Shown here: positions 10,682 through 20,550 of the stretch, piece after piece | Layout of the letters: the number at the start of each line of letters is the position of its first letter | Position numbering within the stretch: the first letter of the stretch is position 1 | Origin: Symbiodinium natans | Taxonomy: Eukaryota > Sar > Dinophyceae > Suessiales > Symbiodiniaceae | NCBI GenBank assembly: GCA_905221605.1 | Contig: CAJNDS010000191.1 | Span: 186,001-250,000 of the forward strand | Length of the DNA: 64,000 bases | Reading direction: 5' to 3' | Translations under genes and position numbers: made by a program | Notes under the pieces: model-generated | Seen by the model: the letters and a program-made list of their open reading frames with translations, nothing else | The model's database searches: none | Told to the model about the DNA's origin: nothing

Positions 10682-10792
10682 TAGGGGCCTTAATAACTAG
10701 AATAGGGTTTTGGGGGGGGGGGGGGGTATGATAGTATAAATAGAAAGGAAGCATAAGGGAATACTATTAGAACTTATTCCGACCCTATATTA
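10682..10792 (+). mobile_element. Family E element, copy 1 with internal G15
   Basis: Begins AGGGGCCTTAATAACTAGAA and ends near CTTATTCCGACCC. The reverse complement of 25046-25153 matches over most of its length but lacks the G15 run seen here at about 10710, so the homopolymer expanded after the copies parted. Confidence 0.55.
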
Positions 10793-11019
10793 GGTGTGTT
10801 TTGAATGTGAAAGCCATGAGTTCTCATTTCGCTCAGCCCAACAACGCATGCGGGACCTAGCTATAGGTTGAGCATTGGGCCGACGGAGGGATGAGGGATT
10901 GTGTTTTTCAGATGACATAAGCTGCTATACTAATAATGAACCATTTTATGGTATTCATAGGCTTGTAACATGCTTTACCTTACTTGACTACCAAGTTGAC
11001 TCCAATTCAGGCCATGGGC

Positions 11020-11075
11020 AACACTCGCGACTCGCTGCGCATGATGGCCACGTTGGCCGAGAGCTCTCGACCTGA
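11020..11075. CDS. Candidate exon, strand unresolved
   Basis: Both strands are open with G/C-rich third positions. Plus: after CCAATTCAG, AMGNTRDSLRMMATLAESS. Minus: LSANVAIMRSESR before a GTGTTG donor. I cannot choose by eye. Confidence 0.3.
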
Positions 11076-11209
11076 GTGTTTTTCAACGAAAGGGTCCCTG
11101 GCTGTGTGTGTGGGTGCGTGTGTATGCATGCGCATGTGTGCTCTCATGACCCCACAGCCCTACAGCTCCAGTGCGTGTTGCTGAACAGGGCCATTCTATC
11201 TTTCGCTCT

Positions 11210-11235
11210 CTCTCTCTCTCTCTCTCTCTCCTTCT
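11210..11235 (+). repeat. (CT)n microsatellite
   Basis: Pure CT dinucleotide run. Confidence 0.85.
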
Positions 11236-11340
11236 CTGCCTCTACGTCATTCTCGCTGTCTTTGGGTTTCGGATTTGTCTTCTTAGAAGGGTGAGGGTTG
11301 GGATTGGGCATGGAAGCCCGCAAGTGGAGGTGTTGCTTGA

Positions 11341-11586
11341 TTGGAAAGTGGGCTTGGAATACTGCGTGACGCACAACGCGCTTTCAACGTCGAAATAATA
11401 GCACGGCAACGGGCATCACGGTTCAGAAGTAAGCGCTGTCGAAAAGCAAAAGGCCCCCTGCTGGAAGCCAAGAAGCCTCATCCTTGCGAGATGAGGAATG
11501 TTCGTTTGTCCGCGACACTGACCAACAAGTCTCACATGGGTGCGAGAACACAAAGCACGCAAGCAGCCACGGTCCAGCTGTCTTAG
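11341..11586 (+). CDS. Possible exon or ORF, unassigned
   Basis: Open for 81 codons without telomere-like sequence. It reads basic and helix-like (for example RASRFRSKRCRKAKGPLLEA) and ends VQLS-stop. The opposite strand is also open, so this may simply be 3' flank of the minus-strand gene ending at 11773. Confidence 0.2.
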   Translation: MESGLGILRDAQRAFNVEIIARQRASRFRSKRCRKAKGPLLEAKKPHPCEMRNVRLSATLTNKSHMGARTQSTQAATVQLS

Positions 11587-11772
11587 CGTCTGAGGAAGGC
11601 TTTGAGCGACTATACACACTATACAGCTCATAGGGCCAAAATGGAAAAAAGCATGTGAGGCTCACATTCTATCGGTTCCATCTCAAAGAGACAGAGAACT
11701 TCACCCCTCAATCGGCTACAAAGGAGCCGAGCGGCCACAATCACATGCCGTTCTCTCTCACCCGGATGCTCT

Positions 11773-12047
11773 TCACTCCTCGATTGCAGGGTTTGCCTTC
11801 TTCGGGTCGTGGAGATACTTCAGGTGGAGGTCGAGGGCCTCTTGGGTATCGAAGCATTGGTTGTTGACGGGAGACTTGAACTTGCCGTTCACCTTGATGC
11901 CAACATTCTTGAGGCTTCCGTCGCCAGACTTCGCCGCTTCGGTGATCTCCATCTGTCCTTCTGGCATCGCTACAACGGCACTCGTTGATGCTCCGACCAC
12001 CAAGTGTTGCAGGCCTTGAGCCAACTGCTTGGATGTCAAGGCATAAG
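11773..12047 (-). CDS. Terminal exon of an unassigned gene
   Basis: Open for 91 codons to a stop at 11773. It reads KQLAQGLQHLVVGASTSA, later IKVNGKFKSPVNNQCFDT and EALDLHLKYLHDP, ending AIEE-stop. This is the most protein-like stretch of the first 20 kb and has no telomere-like DNA. The exon begins after ATAAG (12048-12050). Joined to 12177-12232 it keeps phase (one base plus two bases restores a codon). The FDT-EAL-LHLKYLHDP pattern recalls a zinc-finger-like helix, but cysteines for a finger are lacking. Product unknown. Confidence 0.55.
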
Positions 12048-12176
12048 CTTATTTTGGATGTTCCACTACTCTATAATTTCATCATGGCTTCCATTAGTCT
12101 ATACTAATCTATTTCTTCTATTATTCCATTCTACTACAGACCTCTGCAAAGAGGTCCCCGGCGGCTCACATGGGGC

Positions 12177-12232
12177 CCTGACGCGTCAGCCCCAACTTGT
12201 CGTACAAGTCGTTGATCTTGTCCTCATGTCTC
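12177..12232 (-). CDS. Internal exon, GC-AG intron downstream
   Basis: Reads RHEDKINDLYDKLGLTRQ. The end that keeps phase with the next exon is CAGG|GCCCCATG, a GC donor; the intron is then 12176-12048 (129 nt). GC donors are common in dinoflagellates. A GT donor (CCCAT|GTGAGC) also exists but does not keep phase with 12047. The start may be 12232 (after GCGAG) or 12257 (after ATCAG). Confidence 0.48.
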
Positions 12233-12273
12233 CTCGCGACCGGTGAGAGCAGCAGCCCTGATATGATGGTTTA

Positions 12274-12434
12274 CTAAGGAAACCTAAGCCTATAAAAAGA
12301 GAATAAGGGGCCTACTCTGGGTCCTAGGCTTTGGGGTTTTGGGGAAATTGCACCAAGAAATTGGGTTTACGATGTCAGAGGGTGCCTTATTGGGGCCAGT
12401 TTTAGAAGGGGATCCTCGTATTTGGGGGACTATA
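12274..12434. mobile_element. Family F element, long copy 1
   Basis: Matches 19240-19403 over about 160 bp: AAGGAAACCTAA, AATAAGGGGCCTA-TCTGGGTCCT, TGCACCAAGAAA, GGTTTACGATGT, GGGGATCCT, TTTGGGGGACTATAC. Both copies sit, on the minus strand, just upstream of an open exon (12257 and 19238). Confidence 0.65.
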
Positions 12435-12639
12435 CTACGGGTGATATCCATTTTGAGATTATTCTGTTGCTACAATTTTGTATTTGACTAGTTTACGATT
12501 AGAATCTTGCTATTACTGGTCTTAAGTATGTTATACTATTGTACGAAGTTCACATTGCATTGTTATATTCATCAGCTGCACCGACTACGAGCATCACGTG
12601 AGTATCGCTCAGCGACATCGGTGGCTTAAAGAACAAACT

Positions 12640-12762
12640 AGGTACAACTATTACAACTATTGGAACGAACTAACTATAAAAACTAGAATTATTCTAACTA
12701 TTCAACCTATTGGAACTAATTAACATACACTATAACTACTAGAATTATCCTAACTATTATGG
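12640..12762 (+). repeat. Diverged AT-rich tandem repeat
   Basis: Two copies of a roughly 60-bp unit containing ACTAGAATTAT-CTAACTATT and GGAACTAA. No coding signal. Confidence 0.6.
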
Positions 12763-12802
12763 CTCTCTCTTTCGGCCTGCTGCCGGCACCTAAACCCTCG
12801 AC

Positions 12803-12862
12803 ATCCAGGGCCTCATTTCTTGGTTGATGCGGCTGTGCATCTCTGCCAACTGATTCGACAGC
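12803..12862 (-). CDS. Candidate exon, coiled coil
   Basis: After TTCTCGAG, reads LSNQLAEMHSRINQEMRPW and ends phase 2 at AT|GTCGAG, which joins in phase to 12232. Helix-like, G/C-rich third positions. Likely upstream exon of the gene ending at 11773. Confidence 0.42.
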
Positions 12863-12897
12863 CTCGAGAACCAAACATGGCACATACGCATATACAG

Positions 12898-12929
<32 letters not shown>

Positions 12930-13013
12930 GGTGCCTTTTATATATGTATTTATTTATATTTATTTGACTTATTTATTGATACAACTTATATACATATTAC
13001 ATAAGGCACCGGC

Positions 13014-13087
13014 GACTGTTGAAAGTCTTTGGCAGTCTTCATGGCCGTCTCGTGCAAGCCTCGGCGGTCGCAGTCCAGGAAGGTGAT
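13014..13087 (-). CDS. Candidate exon
   Basis: Reads TFLDCDRRGLHETAMKTAKD with 21 of 26 third positions G or C. A GC donor (CAGTC|GCCGG) would join it in phase to 12862; a GT donor 4 nt later (CCG|GTGCC) gives phase 0. No good acceptor is visible at the 5' side. The plus strand is also open here with clean AG and GT at the ends, so strand is uncertain. Confidence 0.33.
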
Positions 13088-13433
13088 GGAAAGCGTAAAC
13101 CGAACATGTAACTCAGACCCTACACGGCTGTGGGCAAGGCTACAGATCGGATTCAGTGCTTAGGGCTTTTTGGGTTTACCCCGCATCCCAGAACTCTGAT
13201 ACTAGCCCCCCTGCCAACCCCCCCCCCCCCCCTCCCCCTCTCAAAAAACACAAAGAAACATCCCAAAAGCTTTTGGCACGGGACCCTCAACCCAGGTGCT
13301 CTCAGGACTGTTGACGCACCATCGCTTGGTGAATGATTGTGCTTGGCATACCTTAAGGCTGGTGGGCACAAAACCTTCCGGCCTACATGCGCGATGCTTA
13401 ACCCCAAAGCCTAAGACCCCAAGATTCCAGAGG

Positions 13434-13709
13434 CTAAACAAGCATAAAAGCAAAGCCTAGCTCGGTTCTGGTAAACCCGGCATTCAGGGTGAGATGTCCA
13501 ATGCCTAGACTTAAAGCCGAAAGTCCAAACCCTAAACTCAACTCCGAATATGTCCAGAACCGGCGCCTCGACCCCGAAAGCACGACCTCTCCATACCCTA
13601 CTTGTCCAGCCTCATAGGGAAGTGAAGGTGAAGCTTGCGCATTGTGAGAGGATTCGTAATCGTACCCGAACAAACTCAAGGCTACTTCATGAACTTCGGA
13701 CACTTTCAA
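13434..13709 (-). CDS. Possible coding stretch, weak
   Basis: Open for 91 codons on the minus strand; the upper part reads HEVALSLFGYDYESSHNAQA. Third positions are not G/C biased and no clear splice sites frame it. It may be intron. Confidence 0.18.
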   Translation of the reverse strand: MKVSEVHEVALSLFGYDYESSHNAQASPSLPYEAGQVGYGEVVLSGSRRRFWTYSELSLGFGLSALSLGIGHLTLNAGFTRTELGFAFMLV

Positions 13710-13747
13710 TTGGGGGGGGGGTATAAATCTCTACGTGCTCAACCTAC

Positions 13748-13929
13748 CTGCCACAATGCAGGGCAGACAAGTCACGATCTGTGTTTGATGCAAGCTTCTT
13801 GTGCATCTCCTGAGATTCCTTCTCTTGCTCCTGCAAGCATGCCACTCGGCTGGGGACTCGGGCCAGAAATTCAAGGTCTCTGCATAGATTTGCTTCCAGC
13901 TTCGGGCAGACACTTCCGAAGAACCAAAG
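13748..13929 (-). CDS. Candidate exon, coiled coil, with strong donor
   Basis: After TGACAG, open for 182 nt and ending GGCAG|GTAGGT, a near-perfect donor. Central peptide: KLEANLCRDLEFLARV, then QEQEKESQEMHKKLASNTDR. One of the longest exons of the window; charged helix; no named family. Probably the same gene as 11773-12862. Confidence 0.48.
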
Positions 13930-14138
13930 CTGTCAGTGGCGTGTTGGCGTTATATTCTAGCAACTACCCCAATCCCTTCTCCCTTTCATTAGACGCCCCT
14001 CCCCCCCCCCCCCCCCCCCACCAAATTATCAAAAACACTTTCCGGAAAATCCTGCCGAAACCGACCCCGCCTTTTAAACCCCATTCTGAATTAGGCAAAA
14101 CCCTCAAGTGAGTGTGTGTGTGTGAATGGCTGCAAAGC

Positions 14139-14204
14139 CTCTGTCTGAGCCTTGCTGTGCTGCCTGAGTGGAGCTCCCTCTCTACGCTCTCAGGGTTAGC
14201 AAGC
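14139..14204 (-). CDS. Candidate exon
   Basis: After GCTTCAG, reads LANPESVERELHSGSTARLR; a GC donor (CAGAG|GCTTTG) closes it. Flanked by GT/CA microsatellite at 14110-14125 and 14251-14270. Confidence 0.33.
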
Positions 14205-14559
14205 CTGAAGCACTTGACATTTGGATAAAAACCTCTCCCTAAAACAAAAAACACACACACACACACACATTTCGAGTTTTTATTGGGGGGGGGGGGGGGC
14301 GAGGGGTGGCCCCCCCGTTTAGTATTAGGGGGAAAGGATGATTGTCGGACACCCCCAATTGACCCAGCCCAGTCGTTATGTCTAGGGCGTGCGTATGCAT
14401 TCGTAGCTTTTATATTTAAGAAGCCTCCACATCAGAGCGTCTCGCAAATGAGACTTGTTAATTCTGAAACCTTGAGCCCCAAGCGATACTACGTACTATA
14501 TATCATGTACCTTTCTACCGTCATCTCATACGCTGAAGACAAAGCTTAACGTTCAATAC

Positions 14560-14634
14560 ATAGATATTGCGCGCTGTAAGTGCCTCCACCGAGGTCTGAG
14601 TTGTCGCCAACTTGGTAACCACATCTTGCAACCG
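14560..14634 (-). CDS. Candidate exon, coiled coil
   Basis: Twenty-five codons, phase 0 to phase 0, ending before GTATTG. Reads RLQDVVTKLATTQTSVEALT then ARNIY. The acceptor could be GTCCGAG (start 14634, phase 0, matches the donor phase of 14863) or GGTGCAG (start 14641). The intron upstream (14862-14635) contains a family A palindrome. Confidence 0.47.
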
Positions 14635-14738
14635 CTCGGACCTGCACCGGAGACGATGCATGAGCCCAGTAGACCTAGGGTTTGGGGGTTGGGGTAGGAG
14701 CAAGATACCTGCCATCTACAAGAACGTGTGTCTTAAGC

Positions 14739-14848
14739 CCCAAACCTTGGGATGGTCCCCCTCATACTATAAGTCCTTAGGAGGGATTAGAAAAAGGGGT
14801 ACTAAAATCCCTACTAAGGACTGTTAGTATAAGGGGGAACATCCCAAC
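14739..14848. mobile_element. Family A palindromic element, copy 2 (intronic)
   Basis: TTGGGATGGTCCCCCTCATACTA at one end and TAGTATAAGGGGGAACATCCCAA at the other, with a second inner inverted repeat around AGTCCTTAGGAGGGAT / ATCCCTACTAAGGACT. Sits wholly between two candidate exons of the same phase. Confidence 0.7.
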
Positions 14849-14862
14849 CAACTCCACCTCAC

Positions 14863-14928
14863 TTTGCCCTGAGATCCCGGCAGCTGACGATCCAGCAAGG
14901 TGATGTAACGTTGCAGCCTCGCGGTCTT
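14863..14928 (-). CDS. Candidate exon, helical
   Basis: Twenty-two codons, phase 0 to phase 0, between TTGAAAAG and the strong donor GTGAGG. Reads KTARLQRYITLLDRQLPGSQ then GK. Together with 14560-14634 it makes a continuous helix-like product after removing an intron of about 228 nt. Confidence 0.5.
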
Positions 14929-15574
14929 CTTTTCAATAGGGCTTAGGGTTTAGCAGTTTAGCGTCCCCCGACCCCCGATGATCGTAAAAGGGTGAAGTGG
15001 ACCTAGCCAAACCAGGAAAGAAGGGTACCACTGGGCACCCTATCCGCGAATCCCCGAACCCCCCCCCCCCCAACCAAAAATAAAAATGAATGAACCTACT
15101 GGACCCACTGTGCATCCAAGGTTCTATTCATGCACCAGGAGAATCACCCTCAAGCTTTACAGCACCCTTGTGACCTGGATCTAGAGTTTAGGGTTTAGGG
15201 GCCCACTAAGTCCCATGGTTGCTGGGATTGGAAGCCAAGACCGTTTTGACGCTTGTGTTGGAGGCTGTGGTTGTTGTGCTGCACCTACCAGAAAGTGCAT
15301 CATGCCCTGAATAGCTTCAACAATCGATTAATGGTTTTGAGGCTCACACAAGATCAAAGACCCATCTCAAATAAAGGTCTCAACCTTCACGCAGCAACCT
15401 GAAACCTTAAATCCGAGTCTCAACTGTTCCGAAGTACGTGGCTATTACATGTCCCCTGAGACAGTGTCGCGTGCACGTACCTGTCCAACATAACAGAAAA
15501 GTTAGGCCTACAGCTCAAAGCCCCCCTAAACCTTACGCGCCCCTGCTCGAATTTGCGAGGCTGTGGCTCATCCC

Positions 15575-15670
15575 TGGTTGCACCGCCATCGGTATGGATG
15601 GAAAGGACCAGCTGCACAACATCCTCTCCAAGGCCCTATCCCTGCAGCCCCATCGCACATTCGCAAACCA
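15575..15670 (+). CDS. Possible exon, plus strand
   Basis: Reads MDGKDQLHNILSKALSLQP with G/C-rich third positions; the minus strand carries a stop in its corresponding frame. Ends not defined. Confidence 0.25.
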
Positions 15671-15833
15671 CGACCCGCCCAAACTGAAGGTCAACCTTGG
15701 CTAGGTTCGCACCAGCGTTTTACATGGGATCCGAAGCATGTGGGCACCACTCCGTTCGGATTCTACTCCACTCGAAACTTCTATTCTTGGAAACTAGAAC
15801 CAGCCTAGAACAAAGTTAAGGTTTACTACTCAC

Positions 15834-15919
15834 TCGACTGAATCCTGACCCCCGACTGGTCCTCGAGCTTGTAGGACTTCTTTTTAGACTGCAGCGCTTG
15901 CGCCATTTCAGTCTGCTTC
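15834..15919 (-). CDS. Candidate exon, strong donor
   Basis: After GGCTGCAG, reads KQTEMAQALQSKKKSYKLED then QSGVRIQS and ends CAGTCGA|GTGAGT, a consensus donor. Lys-rich helical start. A family C element lies just upstream in the preceding intron. Function unknown. Confidence 0.5.
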
Positions 15920-15942
15920 CTGCAGCCGAGGGGAACCCAAAC

Positions 15943-16060
15943 ACTCCAATATCCCTTAATTCAGGAATATTCCTTAAACCATATAAGATCATATAAGGAA
16001 CCCTCTTAGACTCTAAGGAATATTCCTTAATTATACTTTAAGGAATATTTGGAGTCTCTG
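15943..16060. mobile_element. Family C palindromic element, copy 1
   Basis: ACTCCAATATCCCTTAATT at one end, AAGGAATATTTGGAGTCTC at the other, with repeated AAGGAATATTCCTTA words inside. The second copy (40016-40127) is an exact intron. Confidence 0.65.
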
Positions 16061-16430
16061 GGAAGCGATCAGGTAGGATGTTCAAGGGAGGGGGGGGGGG
16101 AAAGGAAAGTAGGGAACCGCCACTGTCAAGTTTATCGTACGTTTGGGGGTTGCAGGGTTAGGGTACAGGCTACTACCGCCGGTACATTGGCATAGAGCTC
16201 AGAGCACCCTTGGGGCTTTGGACTTGGGAGCTTCGGGTACTGGGATGCACATATACTGGCCCACTCTTCTTACACTCTACACACCCAAAAACACCCCTCC
16301 CTCAACTCTGGAGGCCCCACCCTCCCTCAACTCTGAAGGCCCAATTCCCCCCACAACAGGGTAAACCTCCTGAACCCAGGGTCCCTGAACCCACAAGAAA
16401 CTACCATGCGAACCCCAAATCCCGAAGCCC

Positions 16431-16496
16431 TTAGCTGTCGCTCCTCCGATGCTCGCGGACATCGAACTCGGGGTTTTGCACCGTTGTGTTTCTGGT
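16431..16496 (-). CDS. Candidate terminal exon
   Basis: After CACTGCCCAG, reads TRNTTVQNPEFDVREHRRSD and S, then TAA. Phase 0. Good acceptor and a stop codon make a plausible last exon; the gene upstream could include 16601-16664 and 17382-17465. Confidence 0.42.
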   Translation of the reverse strand, partial: TRNTTVQNPEFDVREHRRSDS

Positions 16497-16600
16497 CTGG
16501 GCAGTGGAAGGATCTGGGTGTGCAGCTGGGCCCTACCTAGCCCAATGATCAGGACATGCCCTCCAAAACCCTTAGCCAGGTAAACCCCAAACCCTATGCC

Positions 16601-16664
16601 CTTGACGTTCAGCAGGACTCTCTCGCTGAATGCCGTTGGACGCTGATCCGGAGCTTCGTTAGAT
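16601..16664 (-). CDS. Candidate exon
   Basis: After CCCGAATCAG, reads SNEAPDQRPTAFSERVLLNV and K. The donor is uncertain (possible GC at AAGG|GCATAG). Confidence 0.38.
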
Positions 16665-17381
16665 CTGATTCGGGCGGCTTAGGCTTTTAAGAGGCTTACG
16701 GTTGGTTAGGGGACTGCGGTTGTAGTACTTATAGGGTTTCATGGCTTGTATGGTTTAGGGGTTCTGGTAGGGTTTCGGGATTAGGGATTTTGGGGTTCGC
16801 ATGTGCCCAACTGGCCTCAAGAGCGAAACCTGTCCCCCCTGACCCTTGCAAAACAGCAAACCTTAAAAACCCTGAATCCTAGACCTGACCTCCTAAGTCG
16901 TAAATCGAAAGCCCCAAAACCCAACCACTATTCACTAGCACCAACGACAACCCGAATCCCATGAACCCTGCATAACGCAAAAGTCCAATGCCTCGCGAAC
17001 CTAGACTACAAACCCGACATCCTGAACCCGAAGCCCCGAACCCTAAAACCCTTCAAGCCCTGAGGCCACACAACCTAAAAACTAAACGCCCTTACTCATT
17101 CAACCCAACCCTAGATACTGTGGAATTCTTGCCCACCCCCCTAGAACAACAGAAAACAAACAGTCCTTGCGCCAGCCTCTGCACCATCAGCAACCACATG
17201 ACCTTAAACCCTTAAGCCCTCAAAAACCTAACATCCCAAAATCCCAAAACCCTTCCAACTTCTAACCCCTACATAAACACCCCCCACAAACCCTTGTAAG
17301 CCCTACATAAACACCCCAAAACCCCCCACAAACCCTTCTAAGCCCTACAGACCAAGCCCTCATTCCCTTTTAACCCTACAC

Positions 17382-17465
17382 CCTGGGAGCTCTTGCCGCC
17401 ATCGCCGGCGAGCCGGAGTGCGCCAAATGGCGGAGCACCGCGGGCTTCGAAGGGGCGGCTAACTT
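17382..17465 (-). CDS. Candidate exon
   Basis: Twenty-eight codons, phase 0 to phase 0, between TCTCCAG and GTGTAG; reads KLAAPSKPAVLRHLAHSGSP then AMAARAPR. The plus strand is also open (ALAAIAGEPECAKWRSTAGF) but has weaker boundaries. Confidence 0.38.
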
Positions 17466-18556
17466 CTGGAGATGGGGGGGAGGGCTTATGGGAAGTGAAG
17501 GGATATGCATGCATAGATGTACGTATTTCATCTTTTTTCTTAGTCTGACTGGCATGGACTTATATTTTGACCTGTTCGCAGTGTAAGTGCCTATGCCGTA
17601 TTATATGTGTATACATATATATATATATACATATATATATGTATATTTATATGTGGTGCGTAGGGGATGCTGGGTCGAGCCCACGGGTGTCCTTTATTGG
17701 GTTCCCTTCCGGTTGAATGGGGGGGGGTGTACCTGCAAGTGTTTGCTTCGCCTTGATGCCACAAGAGATGGCAAGAGCAGGTTTAGGGTTTAGGGTTTAG
17801 GGTTTAGGGTTGGCCAGAGCTTTTAGGTGATTCAGTGTGCAACAAACAGCAGCAAGAGTCGTCCTGCAACGCAGCACTACCTGCTTTTGACGGTAACATT
17901 GCCGAGACTGCATGCCATCGCTGGCTAAAGGGGGTTGAGACCAACCTAGCGACTTCGGCGATTTGACCTGAAGAACATCGAATACAACAAGAAATTATAG
18001 CATAGCATTGATAAGGGTGTCTTTCTGTTCCAAATCTGCTGGCGGGTTACAGTAGTGCAGCTGAACTGGGTTCGAGTCGAAATCTAGGCCGTCTCAACTC
18101 GCGACCGGTAAGCATCGTGAATTCGTGCAAACAGGGGCTGAGAGGCAAGTGGCCCCGGACCCTGGCCCCTGGGCCTCGAAACCCTGAAAACCATGGTGGT
18201 CACGTGCATCCTGCAATAACCTCAACAGGAACTAACAAATCCAAAACAAAAAGAAACTTCATTCTCAAGATGCCACAAGTCTTAATCCGAGGCATTGAGG
18301 CTTGGGTCGCCTGTTGGCTGCGGTTGTAGACTATGGGTCTTCCAGTCCTCTAGTTACCCTTGAAACAAGGACTCCTTTTGAAAGGGACCCCCGAAGAAAA
18401 AGGGACTCTTTTGGAAGAACATTGCTTTCATTGCAGTCATTACTTGGAAGTTGGGTCTGGGCGCTTGAAGGGTTTACGCTTGAGGGTTGAGACTTCACAG
18501 CCTGAGCAGTGTTGCGACGAGCTGAAGAAACTGGGGCATTGACATCCCAAGTACAC

Positions 18557-18684
18557 CTGCCCCTTCCCTTGCATGGCTGCTGGCTGCGTGGCCAGGTAGA
18601 GCGCTCTTACAAAGCCATTTGGCAGTAGCAGAAGCTGCCTGAGGTAATCCAGGTAATTCAAGACCACCAATCGTTCTAGAGATG
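18557..18684 (-). CDS. Candidate exon, Leu-rich
   Basis: After GGTGTAG, reads SLERLVVLNYLDYLRQLLLL then PNGFVRALYLATQPAAM, ending GGGGCAG|GTGTAC. Hydrophobic and Leu-rich, possibly a helical-repeat or membrane segment. Third positions are less G/C biased than other exons. Confidence 0.4.
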
Positions 18685-19024
18685 CTACACCCCTGTAGAT
18701 CGAGGGCTTAGGGCCTTTCGTCCCCCGAACCCCCTGAACAGTGCCGGCTGACATGAAAACCATAGACACCCGACTACCTCCAGGGCACTTTGCTTGGAAA
18801 CAGACTGGTCCTGCAGCGCGGGCGCATAGCGAGGACGGTACATTGACAGAAACATGCCAGCCAGCAAGCAAACACGACGTCTTACAACAGCCTAGTTTTG
18901 GGGTTTTCGGGTTTAGGTCCTAGCTCGGGTTCTTCTTCAGCAAGGAGCATATGGGAGCTAATTTGGGTACGAACATCCATCTGCTTTGGGGCTGGCTGGG
19001 CGTGCGGTGCATTTGCCAGCAAAG

Positions 19025-19057
19025 CTCAAACTCAAGGCCCAGTCGCCCTGCGTGCAG
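19025..19057 (+). CDS. Candidate short exon, plus strand
   Basis: Eleven codons LKLKAQSPCVQ, phase 0 to phase 0, between CAGCAAAG and GTGAGG. Very good donor, but short. Confidence 0.3.
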
Positions 19058-19151
19058 GTGAGGGCTCAATGACCCAAAACCCCAAACCCTAAACCCCAGA
19101 GCCCCGGTTTAGGAGATTAGGATTTCCCTCAACCCAAACCCTACTGTACAC

Positions 19152-19238
19152 CAAAAAGCATGCTTCAGGGTGCAGGGATGCTCCAAGCATTTTGCTTCTG
19201 CTGCTTGATTCCGAGTGCTAGCTGATGACATGAAGGGG
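19152..19238 (-). CDS. Candidate exon next to family F element
   Basis: After CCTTATCAG, reads PFMSSASTRNQAAEAKCLEH then PCTLKHAFW, ending before GTGTAC. The acceptor coincides with the end of the family F repeat at 19240. Confidence 0.42.
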
Positions 19239-19239
19239 C

Positions 19240-19403
19240 TGATAAGGAAACCTAAACCCTAACAAAGGCAATAAGGGGCCTATTCTGGGTCCTGGGTTTT
19301 GGCTTTGGGGGAAGTGCACCAAGAAACGGGGGTTTACGATGTTAGGGGGTGCAATATTGGGGCCCTTGCATAAGGGGATCCTACAATTTGGGGGACTATA
19401 CCA
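19240..19403. mobile_element. Family F element, long copy 2
   Basis: About 160 bp shared with 12274-12434. On the minus strand it starts at GTATAGTCCCCC and ends at CCTTATCAG, donor-like and acceptor-like sequences. Confidence 0.65.
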
Positions 19404-19871
19404 GGGTTTTTTTTGTGATTTTCGCAACCCAAATGGCCAAATGGCTGTTTATCTTCGCCTTGTAGGTTTCAGAGTGCGACCCTATCCCTAGAAATCACTC
19501 GCATTGCGACAGGACACCTAAGTCAAACAACGTCCCTGAAGTAGGTCCCCTTACAGAATCCTTGAACAAGTTTAGGTTTAAGGGGTAGGGGGTAGGGGTC
19601 AGGGGTTAGGGTTTAGGGTTTAGGGTTTAGGGGTTAGGGTTTAGGGTTTAGGGTTCAGTCCCTACTAGCAAGAACCAGGAAGCAACCCCCGGCAGGCTCA
19701 GCCTAGCGTCGCGCGAGCGGGCGGCCGGGTGGCATGGAAGCAGTCGCCTTCGGAAAACGAATTTTAATTGATTTCCGAACTTTTGGTTTAAACCCTAAGC
19801 CCTAAACCCTGAACCCTAAACCCTAAACCCTAAACCACTCTTTCATATATAATATAAATGTTAATGGCTTT

Positions 19872-20345
19872 GCGGGCAAGGTCCGAAAATTAGCGGGCAA
19901 GGTCCGAAAATTAGTGGGCAAGGTCCGAAAATTAGCGGGCAAGGTCCGAAAATTAGCGGGCAAGGTCCGAAAATCAGCGGGCAAGGTCCGAAAATCAGTG
20001 GGCAAGGTCCATTGGCTGCCCCACGACCTTGCCCACTAATTTTCGGACCTTGCCCGCTGACCCACCACCTTGCCCACTGATTTTCGGACCTTGCCCACTA
20101 ATTTTCGGACCTTGCCCGCTAATTTTCGGACCTTGCCCGCTAATTTTCGGACCCGGGAAAGGCCCGAGAATTAGCGGGCAAGGTCCGAAAATTAGCGGGC
20201 AAGGTCCGAAAATTAGCGGGCAAGGTCCGAAAATTAGCGGGCAAGGTCCGAAAATTAGCGGGCAAGGTCCGAAAATTAGCGGGCAAGGTCCGAAAATTAG
20301 CGGGCAAGGTCCGAAAATTAGCGGGCAAGGTCCGAAAATCAGTGG
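19872..20345. repeat. 21-bp minisatellite in three blocks of alternating orientation
   Basis: The unit starts GGGCAAGGTCCG and continues AAAATTAGC. About 6-7 copies lie forward (19872-20010), about 6 inverted (20024-20150), about 9 forward again (20164-20345). Neighbouring blocks can pair as long hairpins, with loops near 20011-20023 and 20151-20163. The repeat length is a multiple of three, so it gives long but meaningless open frames on both strands. Confidence 0.92.
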
Positions 20346-20357
20346 CAAGGTCCTTGG

Positions 20358-20417
20358 CCCCCCCCGCCCCCCCCCGGCCCCCCCCCCCCCCCCCCCCCCC
20401 CCCGCCCCCCCCCCCCC

Positions 20418-20455
<38 letters not shown>

Positions 20456-20466
20456 CCCCCGCCCCC

Positions 20467-20512
<46 letters not shown>

Positions 20513-20550
20513 ACCCCCCCCCCCCCCCCCCCCCGCCCCCCACCCCACCC
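20358..20550. repeat. Poly-C tract of about 190 nt
   Basis: Almost pure C with scattered G, T and A, directly after the minisatellite. The G-rich strand could form quadruplexes. Assembly of such a tract may be imperfect. The Pro-rich and Gly-rich frames here are not genes. Confidence 0.92.

Noticed and set aside
11630-11645. GGCCAAAATGG resembling part of a spliced-leader relic
   Set aside because: Too few matching bases and wrong flanks for a dinoflagellate spliced leader in either orientation.
19872-20345. CRISPR-like regular repeats
   Set aside because: The 21-bp units are directly adjacent with no spacers, and the setting is eukaryotic.
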